Source: Paraspadella gotoi (taxonomy: Eukaryota > Chaetognatha). From it: a DNA stretch of 64,000 bases. The position numbers were made by a program, and so were the translations under genes. The stretch covers positions 12,009,611-12,073,610 of the forward strand of contig CM119265.1 in assembly GCA_051294375.1 (NCBI GenBank), written 5' to 3'. The notes beneath the pieces are model-generated. The model saw only the letters and a list, made by a program, of their open reading frames with translations, ran no database searches and was not told the origin of the DNA. Shown in pieces: positions 48,601 to 59,099 of this stretch (position 1 is the stretch's first letter; every line of letters starts with the position of its first letter).

Positions 48601-50582
48601 AAGCGAGCTTAGAAAGGCTTGTACTAGGGATATTAAGATTTGAGGCATGCAAATGAATAAAAGGCCTAGACTAAGGTTTTTGGTTGGGAGAGAGGTTTAG
48701 GGTTAAGGTTGAGTGGAGGCTTGCTAGCCACAAAGGCCAAGGCGCCTTTTATCTAATTCGCTGCTTTCTTTTGTATCATTTGGCAAACCTTTAAAGGCAA
48801 TATCTTGGCTTAAGGATTAAATATTTAAAATCCCTTAGAGAGTTCTATTTATATAACCAAATCATACTTTCTTATACAATCTTATTAGAATTTGTAAAGT
48901 AATTTGGTCAGGGACGATTTGGCTTAAAAAAACTAATAATTTCTAATTTGAAGTCTTTCTTAATAATAATTTTTTAACCTTATTTAAAAACCACAACAAA
49001 AAATTTAGTAATAAGGTTATTAATAACTTTATTTTGATTAATTTAAGTATGCTGGCTGAATAACAGCTCATTTTTTTTCCAAAAATCCTTATTTTTTAAA
49101 ACCGGAAGTGGTACGACGCAAAAACTGGCGTGGAAAATCCATCAAGAGCATTCAGGGAAATTTTTATTGTAATATTCGTTTTCTCCACTAAATTTGGCAC
49201 AAGAAACTTTGCAGGTATCAGGAACTTTCAAAAATGCATGGTATTTCTGGAGCTCTATTATATATTAATTTATATAACTGTTACTACTTGATCTTTTGTT
49301 ATTACAAACAAAGAAACATTGCAAATCTCATTCAATCAGCTGATTCTATTGTTACCAATTCCAAACATGATTCCATCTGGCTTAGAAACCATTCTATATA
49401 ATAATAACACTCAGTGGATCCCGAATTGGATTAATTTATTATTTATCACATTGTTACTGTTTGTTAATAATAATCTTTATTTTTACATTGTTTTGCAATA
49501 TAGATATTACAGATACTTGCTGGCTAAAGTAACTGGAATATCTATATGCTTTGATTATTTTATTAAGGTCTGATTTTAAACAATAACCAAGCAAGTTGGT
49601 TTAGACTCTTTTACAAGCAGCTTGGCGAATATCTCCAGACATTGGATGGCGTGACGCCAAGGCAACAAGAACTTCTTACGCCATCTACAAAGGAAAGTGG
49701 AAGAGAAGCAGGGAAAGGTAGGGGGTAAAAAAAATGGAAAGTGAAGACGTGAGATGAAAGAGGGTTAAAAAAAATGAAAAGCTGTGAAGAAGAAAGGTAA
49801 AGAGAAAGAATAACAGAGAGGATATGAGAAAAAAAATGGTAACAGATATTGTGGTGTCTTGTCTGATTAGTTTGCTCTAAGTAAAAGACACGAAAATTAT
49901 TATAGGGAATTCGATCTTTAAAAGTTTTCTGTCCCGGAAAATTCATACATACTTTTTTTAAAACTAAGGCAGTTAATGAGATTAGATTGATAAGCATCGA
50001 AGAAATCATGTCTTACCGTATTTTTAACTCAAAGAATTTTACCTGGGAAGTACTATATCATAAGAGGAAGATAACTATAGCCTACTGTTTTTTAAATTAA
50101 GAAAGATTCATACTAGTCAATGAGATCATCAGAGATGATCGTAAATTAATTTCAGATTCCATTGTCTAAAAGAGTTTGATTGTACGCGGCACCTTATAGA
50201 GCCAGGACCCGGTCCTGGCTCGATAAAAAGGCGATCGATAAGTTGGAACGCCGACGACGACAACAACGACGACGCCTACGCCACTTATGCGCAAAAGCGT
50301 TACGAGATTGCGACGATAAAAATCATTTTTTTTTACCTTCGGCATCTCTGGTGTCGTCAAATTCCACGAAGGCGTAACCGTTTTTGATGACGACATCGCG
50401 GAGACGTCCGTAACCCTGACGATTACAGGACAAGAATTAGAGATATGGCGTCAAATAAAATGAACATTATGCATATGCAGTGACGAAATTTGAACGGGGA
50501 TCGGACTTGCCTTAAAAAATTTGTCAAAGTCGCTTTCACGAACGCGATCGGAAATGCCACCGACGTAGATCCGCGTTCCCAT
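32724..50582 (-). CDS. SR splicing factor of the SRSF4/5/6 type, 7 exons, 362 aa
   Basis: Exons 50511-50582, 50337-50415, 44841-45048, 33594-33746, 33387-33500, 32856-33272 and 32724-32769 total 1,089 nt with consistent phases. RRM1 (about 1-75) holds [15 protein letters not shown] and [18 protein letters not shown] Gly/Arg hinge (75-105) leads into RRM2 (106-178), with [14 protein letters not shown] joined across intron 3 to QDLKDYM, recreating the SWQDLKD signature of two-RRM SR proteins. The RS domain runs from about 180 to the end ([14 protein letters not shown]). It binds exonic enhancers and recruits the spliceosome in nuclear speckles. Intron 1 has a GC donor (AG|GCAAGT). Introns 2 and 3 are 5.3 and 11.1 kb, almost all TE; the others are under 120 bp. 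The exact paralogue (SRSF4, 5 or 6) cannot be decided. Confidence 0.93.
33300..33400. repeat. 55-bp tandem duplication across a 5' splice site
   Basis: The stretch TGAAAAAAGGTTATTCATAA through CTTCTTTTGGATCT occurs at 33300-33345 and again at 33355-33400. It covers the end of SR-gene exon 5 and its donor, so a second donor exists 55 nt downstream. Only the one at 33387 keeps the frame. Confidence 0.95.
34130..34405 (-). mobile_element. tRNA-derived SINE, second family
   Basis: On the minus strand GGTGCCTCATTGAGTAAAGC and, later, TACCTGGTTCAATCC form a tRNA-like head with a B box, followed by a GC-rich body unlike its surroundings. Not a tRNA gene: the cloverleaf is incomplete. Confidence 0.55.
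34590..35945. mobile_element. Dispersed element split by a nested insertion
   Basis: Starts GTGCCTGAATCTAGATTCAG and ends near GGTTGTACCAATTTCAT. The uninterrupted inverted copy is at 61345-62000. The insertion is 35145-35756. A further partial copy continues at 36040-36660. Confidence 0.75.
35145..35756. mobile_element. Nested MITE with 8-bp TSD ACTGTGAG
   Basis: Exact duplications ACTGTGAG at 35137-35144 and 35757-35764. It begins TAAGGGTAGCCCCACTCAAT. Family members at 1-118, 2466-2555, 16250-17590 and 62306-63441. Confidence 0.8.
36040..36660. mobile_element. Copy of the 54.6/61.2-kb element carrying an empty hAT site
   Basis: Matches, in inverse orientation, 54640-54872 joined to 61207-61560. 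CTTGTACC at 36384-36391 is where the hAT of 54873-61206 sits in the other copy. Confidence 0.75.
36661..37342. other. Unique-looking segment in SR-gene intron 3
   Basis: Less AT-rich than its neighbours. An open frame at 36996-37190 (plus) has protein-like composition, but no splice partner or domain. GA tract at 36725-36760. Confidence 0.3.
37343..37820 (-). CDS. Pair of coding-like exons of an unknown gene inside SR-gene intron 3
   Basis: Two minus-strand segments read as exons with matching phase 1. 37718-37820 contains [17 protein letters not shown] and [13 protein letters not shown], bordered by CACAG and GTAAGA. 37343-37476 contains [20 protein letters not shown] and ends [13 protein letters not shown] then stop. 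Composition (hydrophilic, Ser/Asn/Gln, predicted helix at the end) is unlike the low-complexity translations around it, and local GC is higher. I do not recognise the family and see no 5' exon, which may have been displaced or lost in the palindromic TEs upstream. Alternatives are a nested gene on the same strand or a captured gene fragment. Confidence 0.45.
38022..38285. mobile_element. 264-bp MITE with GAGCTCAAAATGAGC TIRs
   Basis: Perfect 15-bp inverted ends, TA in the flanks, GC-rich interior with TCCTCATGTAGCCGTCGTTT. A longer relative at 40372-40940. Confidence 0.85.
38460..38645 (+). repeat. TC-rich microsatellite region
   Basis: Several CTCTCT runs between unique short stretches, followed by a single hammerhead-like motif at 38671-38716. 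Confidence 0.85.
38786..39934. mobile_element. Detached arm related to the 41.4-44.65-kb palindrome
   Basis: Inverse copy of roughly 43260-44384, from CTTAAGCCAAGGGTGTTG to TATGGTTTGATCC or its relatives. It carries one hammerhead-like motif on the minus strand (39646-39688). Confidence 0.8.
39935..41385. mobile_element. Long hairpin element with paired hammerhead-like motifs
   Basis: Arms 39935-40371 and 40941-41385 are inverted copies. Motifs at 39964-40008 (minus) and 41316-41358 (plus), both with CTGATGAAGACTCG and GAGTCGAAACATGT. GA/TC tracts follow each. The loop is the 569-bp MITE. Confidence 0.88.
40372..40940. mobile_element. 569-bp MITE with GAGCTCAAAATGAGC TIRs
   Basis: Same 15-bp ends and shared internal blocks (CTCCTCCTGTAGCCGTCGTT, CTGATAAGCCTGCC), plus about 300 bp more. 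It occupies the loop of the hairpin 39935-41385. Confidence 0.85.
41386..44650. mobile_element. 3.3-kb palindromic element
   Basis: Outer ends ACACATTTTAATCCGACAAT (left) and its diverged inverse on the right; then CCAGTCTGGGTGTCATTCTG inverted in both arms. The inner part (42310-42500 versus 43060-43250) is also inverted, with the centre near 42790. No coding region recognised. It ends 190 bp from SR-gene exon 3. Confidence 0.82.
45570..45620 (+). repeat. GA microsatellite
   Basis: Uninterrupted GA run of about 45 bp. Confidence 0.95.
46190..46640. mobile_element. hAT MITE, truncated copy 3
   Basis: Matches the right three quarters of 18912-19522 and ends TTTTACTACGCCTTA. The left end is missing. 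Confidence 0.8.
47502..48109. mobile_element. hAT MITE, copy 2 (TSD CTAAACAG)
   Basis: Exact 8-bp duplications CTAAACAG at 47494-47501 and 48110-48117. Nearly identical to copy 1 throughout. It inserted into CCCTAA-rich sequence. Confidence 0.9.
48120..48560 (-). repeat. Degenerate CCCTAA tract (interstitial telomere-like)
   Basis: Many dispersed CCCTAACCCTAA units broken by GC-richer spacers such as CAGTTTCCCTGGC. Opposite orientation to the tract at 55265. Confidence 0.75.
49166..50190. other. Repeat and unassigned DNA in SR-gene intron 2
   Basis: 49853-50190 is a copy of the repeat at 2945-3300. The rest is AT-rich with no feature recognised. Confidence 0.55.
50199..50221. repeat. Short hairpin of a covarying family, copy 3
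   Basis: GAGCCAGGACC paired directly with GGTCCTGGCTC, then GATAAAA. Lies in SR-gene intron 2, about 115 bp from exon 2. Confidence 0.7.
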
Positions 50583-50887
50583 GGCTACCGATAAAAGGAA
50601 GTACCTGAGAAAATTCTGCCTCACAAAAACGCAATCAGCTGATTATACCCCACAACCCAAGAAGCTATAGAGAAATTAAAATCTATAGTAAAAGATATAA
50701 AGTTAATAATACAAAATAAACGTCTAAACAAAAAAAATTTTCACAGATTCCACTTACACCGGTTATTTACGATAGTATGACTGATTAGGTAATGACTAAT
50801 CAAATTATTGAAATATACGCAAAGTATAACTATTTAACGAATTAAATAAAAAAAATAATAAATATATTGTTCGTCCACAATATCATT

Positions 50888-51856
50888 TCACTGAAAACAA
50901 TCGATGCTTGTGAGTACTTTCTCCATTGCCATTTCAGAACAATTGATAGCGCCTCTTAAATTGTATCGGTTCTTGAATCTCTGTAGCCAGCCAGGATTGG
51001 CGTTAAAGGCTCCCTCTGGATAATCCAACGTCTTGGCAATCTCCATTGCTTTGGCTCGAACGGCGGGACCGAACACGGCCCCGTCGCCATAATGTTCTCG
51101 GACCCATAGGATGAGTCGATTTTCGATCTCGTAGTGCAACGGCGTCGTCTCTCGAACGCGATTCAGGTTGACCGACTTCAAGATGGTCTCCCTTTGTTTC
51201 TTTATGGTGGAGATGGTCGAGGACTGCAGACCAAAGAGTCTGCAGACTTTGGTCGGCTTCTCTCCGGCGTCGAGCATCTGAATGATCTTTCTTTTGGTGC
51301 CGAAAGTCAAGGCCGTTCTCGGTCTCTTGGCCTTCACCAAGGCCCTTGAATGTTTTTTTCTGTCCTTCAAAAAAGCGGCGCCGGGAAAGTCGACGCGAAC
51401 AGGACAATCCTGGGATTCTTTGATGCTGCAGGCGCCTTCGTCCTCGTCGCCACTCGTCGAACCGGAGTTTCGATCTACCGTTGTGGAAACCGGTTCGACT
51501 TTGATGAAGTCGTCGACGGAGACGCCGGGACGAAGAAACGACTCCACCTCTTTGTCTTTGCGAGCTTCGCCGGCGCCGACCCTTAGACGAACCGGCGGTG
51601 CCACGTCGAATTGGCCTCCATCGTCGGGAGAATCGTAAAAGGGAAGGAAGGAGGGAGGGACGGCGCTTGACTCAGTGTCTCCTTCTCTGTAGAAAAGCCC
51701 CGCTCGAACAAACTGGTTGCGGAGATGCGAAGTGGCGGCAAACTTCCGCCGCGATCCCGTCTTCACGATGCAAAAGAACTCATTGCCGGCGAGGAGGGAG
51801 AGCTTCTCCACGAACTCGAGAATGTGGTCGCAGAGGGCGGCTTGAAGCTGATTCAT
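50888..51856 (-). CDS. CENP-B-type DNA-binding domain protein without a transposase domain, 322 aa
   Basis: One uninterrupted reading frame with a stop at 50888. Residues ~178-228 (KRPRTALTFGTKRKIIQMLD, then LFGLQSSTISTIKK) match the N-terminal psq/CENP-B helix-turn-helix. Residues ~240-305 (YEIENRLILWVREH, AKAMEIAKTLDY, GWLQRFKNRYNL) match the second, Tc5/CENP-B helix-turn-helix. This tandem is the DNA-binding half of pogo/Tigger transposases and CENP-B, but no DDE nuclease follows: the protein ends 17 residues later. An unfamiliar N-terminal ~60-residue folded-looking segment and an acidic, Ser-rich linker precede it. High GC and lack of internal stops argue for a host gene, probably a domesticated transposase DNA-binding domain. 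It ends 305 bp upstream of the SR gene on the same strand. Confidence 0.75.
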   Translation of the reverse strand: MNQLQAALCDHILEFVEKLSLLAGNEFFCIVKTGSRRKFAATSHLRNQFVRAGLFYREGDTESSAVPPSFLPFYDSPDDGGQFDVAPPVRLRVGAGEARKDKEVESFLRPGVSVDDFIKVEPVSTTVDRNSGSTSGDEDEGACSIKESQDCPVRVDFPGAAFLKDRKKHSRALVKAKRPRTALTFGTKRKIIQMLDAGEKPTKVCRLFGLQSSTISTIKKQRETILKSVNLNRVRETTPLHYEIENRLILWVREHYGDGAVFGPAVRAKAMEIAKTLDYPEGAFNANPGWLQRFKNRYNLRGAINCSEMAMEKVLTSIDCFQ

Positions 51857-51859
51857 CCT

Positions 51860-54342
51860 CAGCGTTGGGCAAAAGATGGACTGTTAAACTTGATAGACAA
51901 AAAATATTTTTCTAAAAATACAACAAACGTAAAAAATCGAAACGATGAAAAGTGTTTTTTACCAACGCATTTTCAATAATTTTTTATTGATCGTTTTGGT
52001 TTATTAATTAACTAATAAAATTTATTAAGACGTTAGGTAGGACTAATCAAGAATCAAATTCCGAAACTCGACCCCAAACCTTTTTTCATAATATTTTTAT
52101 ATTTTTGGATAGAGAATGACTGGAATAATGTAAATCTTAAGTTACGTCTAAATTAGTCTGGCAAGCTTCCTATGGGACGGGTTGGAATATCTTTACAAAA
52201 CCTTGGGAATATTACCTTGGTACCAAAATAAGAGATTTGAGATAGAACGATTTTATGTCAACAAAGCCAAAATGTTCGTAATAAAAATCGGGTTACTCCA
52301 ATATGCAAATGAGATTAACGTTTCACAATAATATTTTAATTTAATAAAAACTTATTAATCTTATATAAAAATTTAAATAAATATAATAAAATTAAATTAA
52401 AAAGCTAGTATATATATAGTTTGATCAGCAGTTGGATAAAAAAATAATATTAAGCACTAAAACAAACATGAAAATACTATTGCAATAAAGGTTTCTTGTA
52501 ACTTTATATTGAAAGATAGGGAGACAGTGAAGCAATGACAAAAAGCTATTGAGACAGAGAGATACAGTTCAATCAGTTTTTTGTTTTGCTCACAACCATT
52601 TTGGTACTGTTTATTTGAATCATATCAAAAAAATTTAATAGCACGGATTCTTCAGATACTTTCTTTTCCAGCGCTTTCTTCAATTAACTTCAGAGTAAGA
52701 GAATTCATGATTGTTTTTGTGATTCTCTCCGTCTTTGGCACAATTATTATCTTTGTTTTTTTGTTTTAAAAAAGACAACAAAGTTGAAAAAAAAGAACAT
52801 GCGGCCTTTGGCTTACCTGCAAAAAAGATAAAAATGTTTATTCCTTCTAAAAAAAAAAATAATTTTATGTAAGGTGATGGCAAACAAGAAGGTGAGGAAA
52901 CTTTATTCGTTTTGTTGGTGCTAAATTTTGTTTTATACATCACTAGGAAAAGAGTGAGCAATATCATTTTATTTGAGCTAATAAGATATGACAGTAAAAA
53001 AAATTAATATTATTTAAGAATTTTAATTTTAGGGCCATTTAGAGGTTAATAAAAAAAGCGAGGGTAAATCTTTCATTTGTCATGGGTGAGGTTCAGTTTT
53101 ATCAAATTCCAACTTTTATTGCTTTACACTATTATAAAGCCTATATCTAAAAATTATACTTTGGCTCAATCTGTATCTTTCTCTCTCCCTCTCTCTTAGT
53201 CTCTCTCTAATATTTCTTATTTGTTTCCAGAAAAAACTTTTATTCTTATTAAAAAATAACTTAAAAAAAAATATTAAAAGCATAAGGATAGTCGCAATCG
53301 CATAAGAAAAATCTGGATTTTGATACTAAAAACAAATTTGAGAAAAGAAAATTAATTTATAAACAGAAAGAAAAAAAAAGAATATTAAATATAAAACAGT
53401 AAAATAACTTATTTTAGAGTTTAATTTTTAGCAAGTGCTAAGTCTGGAGAGATATTATTGAAAGTACTTTTGTTTTACTTTTAGCAGTTTGATCGAATGC
53501 GACCTCTCTAAATACTGTCAACATTCCCAGACAAAAGACAAAGTGAAACTTGAATCAGACTGACAAAGTGAAGTAAAGACTAAAGTGAAGTAAAATAAAG
53601 TAAAGTAAAATAAAATAATAAAGTAAAAATATATTGAAAAAAAATATTATTCCGATTGATATTTAGAATATTTATGAAAAAAAATCTCGGATGTAAATTT
53701 GGGAATAAATGGCGATAATAAAAGTTTTTAGAAGGAAAAAATTAATCACAGAGAGAGAGAGACAGACAGAAAGAGAGAGAGACAGAGAGAGAGAGAAAAA
53801 AAAATCAAAAGGCACTAGCAGCAGCAGCAGGAGAAAAGAGAGAAAAAGAATAAGCCCCTGCAGAGCCAGCTGCAGACTCGTTTTTTTCCCTACGAATCAG
53901 TGACTTGGGAAAAGAGAGAGGAAGAGAGACATGTAATTAAAAAAAAAAAGAGAGAGATAAAGAAATATAAAAATAAAAGAGAGAAAATTGGTTTGTTTGA
54001 TAAAACATAAACAAAACATATTTAATAACTGTCCAGACTCAATTTTAAGCACATGAAAGAACCCCCTCCTCGACCTAGCGGAGAGGGAGAAGACGTCGGG
54101 AGAGAAACTGGACTGAAAACCAGGACCGCTGGCGCCGTAAAGTTTATAATAAAGTTTCTTATCCACTTGGAGTCTTGATATTTAATGGTACCTTAATAAA
54201 ATAATCAAAGCATATAGATATTCCTACAGACAATAATAATAATACTAACTAATAATAAAAGAAGCAATAGTAAATAAACAAACAAATCCATGAAGAAACC
54301 ACTAAGTGTCCATTAGGCATCCACAAACGTTTATTATTTTAG
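51860..54342. other. TE-derived intergenic DNA
   Basis: No gene seen. Includes inverse copies of parts of 16680-17270 (53290-53945, with GCAGCAGCAGCAGG and CTGCAGAGCCAGCTGCAG) and of 36690-36760 (53170-53240). Confidence 0.55.
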
Positions 54343-54536
54343 AGAAGAGTCCCGTTTCAGAGCCAAAATCTGGAATGACTGCAAAAGAGAGAAAGAGACG
54401 AATGTCGATATCTCCTATATTAAAAGAGCATCTGAGTTACGGTCGTCTGGACTTTACACACATCGATGATGAGAAACTGTATATAAATTTTCAGCTTCAT
54501 ACACCCAAATTTAATCATAAAAAAGGTGATCTATAA
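54343..54536 (+). other. Exon-like plus-strand fragment
   Basis: After a TATTTTAG acceptor the frame reads EKSPVSEPKSGMTAKERKRR, then MSISPILKEHLSYGRLDF, which has protein-like composition. The part after [11 protein letters not shown] belongs to a dispersed repeat also seen (either strand) near 11425, 16510 and 45205. Possibly a gene fragment captured by a repeat. No partner exon was found. Confidence 0.22.
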
Positions 54537-55264
54537 TTTGGAACCCCGACGACGCCACTTATGCACAATAGCGTTACAATATCATCGCAAACGCTTAGCG
54601 ATTGCGACGATAATAAATCAAAATATTTAGCAAAAAATATAATTTTTGTACTTGCAAATACAATTATGCAAAATGATATTGTGGGAATGAATAAATGAGT
54701 TTGTGAAAGAGTCTTGATTGCAAGGAACTGCTCTGTCATTATCTTGTACACTACTGCGAAAAAAAACAAACCACTTTTCACATAAAAAAAAAACCGTATT
54801 GGATGGCTGAATTTTATAAAGATATATATACATAAAATAAAGCTTATTGAATGATAAAGCGATAGGTACAAGCAGGGATGTGGAGCCGACCTAATTTCGT
54901 CTCGGCTCCAGCTCCGGCTCCAGGCCAAATTTTTTTTCGGCTCCGGCTCCAGCAAAAATTTCACTCGGCTCCGGCTCCAGCAATCCATCGCTCCAACTAT
55001 ATATATAATATAAAAATTTAAAAAATTAAATATTCATAAATATATCTTTAAATCATTTAATTTTATATTTTGATTATATTTAATATTTATTTTATATTAT
55101 AATATATAATATATTTTAATATTAAAAATATATTATATAACTAATTATTTTTAAAAAATATTAGAATAATAAGCAAAATATTTTTTTTTATTTTTTGGTA
55201 ATATCCTCACTCTTTGATAATTTAACTGTGAATTATATTTAGCATTCTAATTAAAGTGATTTTA

Positions 55265-56010
55265 CTTAAAACTCAGATTATGGTTAGGGTTAGGGTTTTA
55301 GGGTTAGATTAGGGTTGAGTTGGTTTGGTTTAGGGTTAAGGTGAGTTGGTAATAATTAGGGTTAGGGTTGAGTAGTTTTAGGGTTAGGGTTAAGGTTGAG
55401 GTAGTTTAAGGTTATGGTTAGGGTTAATGTCAAGTTTTAAGGTTAAGATAAACAAGAAGCCGGCATTAGGGTTAAGGAAGGTACTGGCAATGGATATTAG
55501 GGATTAAAGTTGAAGTACGAATATATGAGGGAGGCCCGGTCCCGGGTTAAGGTTAGGGTAAGGAGAAGAGGCATGGAGTTGAATGGGAGGCTTGGGTTAG
55601 GGTAGGGGGAGAGGCTTACTGTTGATGCATCAAAGGCGGTGAGGGTTAGGGTTGAGGAACAGAGATATATGGGAAGCCCAGGCCCGGGTTAGGGTTAGAG
55701 TTGGGAAAAAAGCATGGAGTTGAACACGGGAGGCTCGGGTTAGGGGAAAAGTTCATGGTTGATGCATCAAAGGCAGTTAGGGTTGGGTTGAGGCACAGAG
55801 ATGTACTGGAGGCCAAGGCCTAGGCTAGGATTAGGGGAGAGGAATGGAGTTGAACAAGAGGCCCGGGTAAGGGTTAGGGTTAGGAAAGCCCACAAATGGG
55901 TTAAGAGTTGAGGCATGGAAATGTATGGGAGGCCTAGGCCTGGTAAGGTTGAAGAAAAGCATGGGAGATGTACGGGAGACTTGGGTTAGGGTTTAGTTTT
56001 AAGGGAAGAG
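55265..56010 (+). repeat. Degenerate TTAGGG tract inside the hAT element
   Basis: Numerous TTAGGGTTAGGG units mixed with longer imperfect repeats of about 100-150 bp (GGGAGGCC, GATGCATCAAAGGC). A small outlier at 57560-57615. Confidence 0.85.
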
Positions 56011-56619
56011 CCCACAGGTGATATATTTATCCCCATGTCTCAACTTCAGCCACAAGCTTTTTCTTTAACTTGCGCCTTTGATTATATTCATTACTTTTAT
56101 TACTGGTGAGGTCACCAGTGAGGGTATTGGCGACACAACCAGGGCTTTGCTGATATTGCCATAGTGAAGTCGCCAACCAACAAGAAACAACAATTGTGAC
56201 TCATGCGTGAATCGCCGGCAACATTGTTATTTGAATAAACTACAACCTAGAGGTTTGGGTGTGAAGCTCAGAAAATAAACAAAAAAGCCTGGGTACAAGG
56301 TGATACAAACAACAGCCTGCCGCTAAAAAAAATTGTCATTTGCAAATTTGTGAAGATATTTTTAATTCTAAAAGATTTTTTTATAGTAAAAACCTAAATC
56401 GATTTATATATCCAAATTTTTATATTGATTGGTTTGATTTGATTTAGCAATGGACCGCAGAAAAGTTGCTTTAAAAATAGTCTTTCATTTTTAAAACAAA
56501 TCTTTTAAATTTTTTTGTCTAAATTTATTAACATTTTTTTAAAAACTCTTACATTCTTTTATTGTTTTTTTGAATTATTTAGAGAGAAAACAAAAATTCA
56601 TTATTTGACAACAAATAAT

Positions 56620-56800
56620 TTTGTTGTTTATTTAAATCAGATATGTTTCGACTCTATAACTTTCCGAGTCTTTATCAAGCATTTAAATTTACAAACTCAA
56701 TATTTAAAAAACTGAAATGTTTATAAATTTAAATGCTGATGAAGACTATGAAGTCCTAGAGTGGAAAACATGTCCGATTTAAATAAAACAAAATCATTGT
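56620..56800. repeat. Hairpin with two diverged hammerhead-like motifs
   Basis: Minus-strand motif at 56640-56690 (GACTCGG and GAGTCGAAACATAT) and plus-strand motif at 56730-56775 (GCTGATGAAGACT, GAAAACATGTCCG). The inverted arms include AAATAAAACAAAATCATTG. Confidence 0.75.
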
Positions 56801-59099
56801 TATCAAATAATAGAAATTTTTTGTTTTTCTCTCCAAATAAGAACTTTTATATAAAAAGGTATCAATATTAATATCTTTCTGAAAGCTCTTAAAAATTGTA
56901 AAAAGAATATATATTTAAGAATATTGGAAACATAAAAAATAAGATAATAAGATAATAAGATAATCCAAATTGAAATAGATAAAATCCTAAAATAATTTTT
57001 TAAATATCTGACGCCTATTTTACTATGATCTTACCAATTATTGTTATGTATAAGTAATGATAAAAAGTTTTAAGAAAAACTATATCAAAAATAACTAACA
57101 ATCAATTTAATAATTATTTCAACAAACTGGCTCTTAAAAATTTTTAATTAATATTATCTTAAGGCTAGATAGGACCTATATTTAAAATTACAGTATTTTT
57201 AGAATTATGTTCAATCTCTTTATATTTTTAAAGAGCTTTGTCAGAAAAGAATATTAATAATTGATACCGTTTTTAATATAGAAAGTTTTTGTAAAAAATA
57301 GGTATAGAAAAGTTATAAACAAGATTTGAAAAAAAAAATATTAAGGTTTTATAAAATGAAAACGACAATTGTTTGAAGACAAACTTATCCTGCCGCTGCA
57401 GTACCAAGGTCCAAAATCAATAAACCATAAATAAATGAATTTAGGTTTTTTATTAACAGAAAAAAGTTTCCAAATGAAAAATTTTTTACAAATGTTCAAT
57501 GTACTATTTTTTTTTATGCGGGCGGGCTGTTGTGTGTCGACCTTGTAGGTTAAAAATATTAGGTTAAGGTTTAGGCTTGGGCATAGAGAATAATAAGGGT
57601 TAGGGTTAGGCTAAAAAAAGATGGCCTGCTGTAAGATGAATAGTAAGATTATAAATAAAGATAAATCATAATTAGGGTTACGGGTTTTTATTGGAGGTTC
57701 CATTCAGGGTGAATGGGAAGGCTTATTATAGTCTCCCATTCTATTCATGCCAGTCGTTTAGCAAAGACCCTAAACTTGGCCAAATGCTTGTTTTGTCTAT
57801 GTCACTTAGTCCGACCCTTAAATATCTCAAAAAGGATTGAGTTAAGGATGCGCGCCCGAGTATGGTTATTCCTTTCAGGCATATAATATATTATGAAAGA
57901 AATAAACTAATATGATAAGTTTTATAGTATATTTTTGAATTCATTAATTAAAAAGTTAAAAATAAAAAGTATAATATTAAAGTAATTTAGTTTTTTATCT
58001 TTTAAATGAGATATCTTTCAACCATATTATGTAACAAAAATTATATAAAAAGTATATAATATTGTCGGTAGCGTGACCCTTTACCCTCAGATGTTGATAG
58101 AGAGCTATTTCATGTTCGATCGATCTGACTATGTTTGTTATCGGATTTACCTGAATTAGTAGAGAGTTGAGTTTTGAATTTATTCTATTTGATGAAACGT
58201 CCTTACTTTACAGAGCTAAAATATGAAGTGAATTACAATTCTTGCCTCTCTCTCTCATCGCTACTTTGTTTTGTTACATTTAAATCTTTGAACTAAAAAT
58301 ATCATTATATGTAATACATTGAAAGAAAATAAGAGAGAGACCTAACCTTTACAATTTAAACAAATTACGTGAAACTAAAAATATGGAGGAGGGACAAAAT
58401 TCTTAATAAAATAAAATACTGTAGACCTCCCAGAAATATCACACATTTTTGAAAGTTGTTGATTCTTGCAAAGTTTCTCATTCCAAATTTGCTGGAGAAA
58501 ACGAATATCAACCTAAAAATTTTTTTCGAATGCTCTTTATGGACTTTCCTCGCCACTTTTGGCGCGAACTACTTCCGGTTGAAAAAAGACACAGATTTTT
58601 GAAAGAACCAAGCAGTTATTCGGTCAGCATGCTTAGTAAATTAAATTATATTTACTTATAACGCTAATACTTAATTTTTTTTGTTTTGGTTCACAAATGA
58701 TGTAAAACGATAACAATTAAAAGACTATATATTAAAATTGCACATTTTTTTTACATAATCGGTTTTTGACAAGATTGTCAACTAATTTTAAGAAAATTTG
58801 TATACAATTAGAACTATTATGGGGATTATTCAACCCATGAGCCGACATGAACCCAAAGGGTCAATCAATGCCAAAAAAAATATATTTTTTTAAAATTTAT
58901 TATTTTTTTTCTTCTAAACAGTTTTTTAAATGTGGGTGGTGAATTTCTTTGAAAGTCAATATTTTGAAAATAAGAGAAAATGTTTTTTTTATTTTTGAAT
59001 TATGATTAAGGTTTGATTAAGAAAACGGCTTTTTCATTCATTGATGCTTAAAAAAATTTTATTCAAAAAATTAACGACTATGATTATAAACAATGAGTT

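Larger units (their letters stand above)
47050..49165. mobile_element. Element with long inverted ends and a telomere-like core
   Basis: The ends are inverted: TGGATTTTCCACGCCAG with ACCACTTCCGG on the left, and the inverse at 49095-49150. Inversion continues for about 350 bp per side (TTCAGCCAGCATAC). The core is CCCTAA-rich and holds hAT MITE copy 2. Related inverted ends at 58450-58640 and 60530-60700. Confidence 0.75.
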
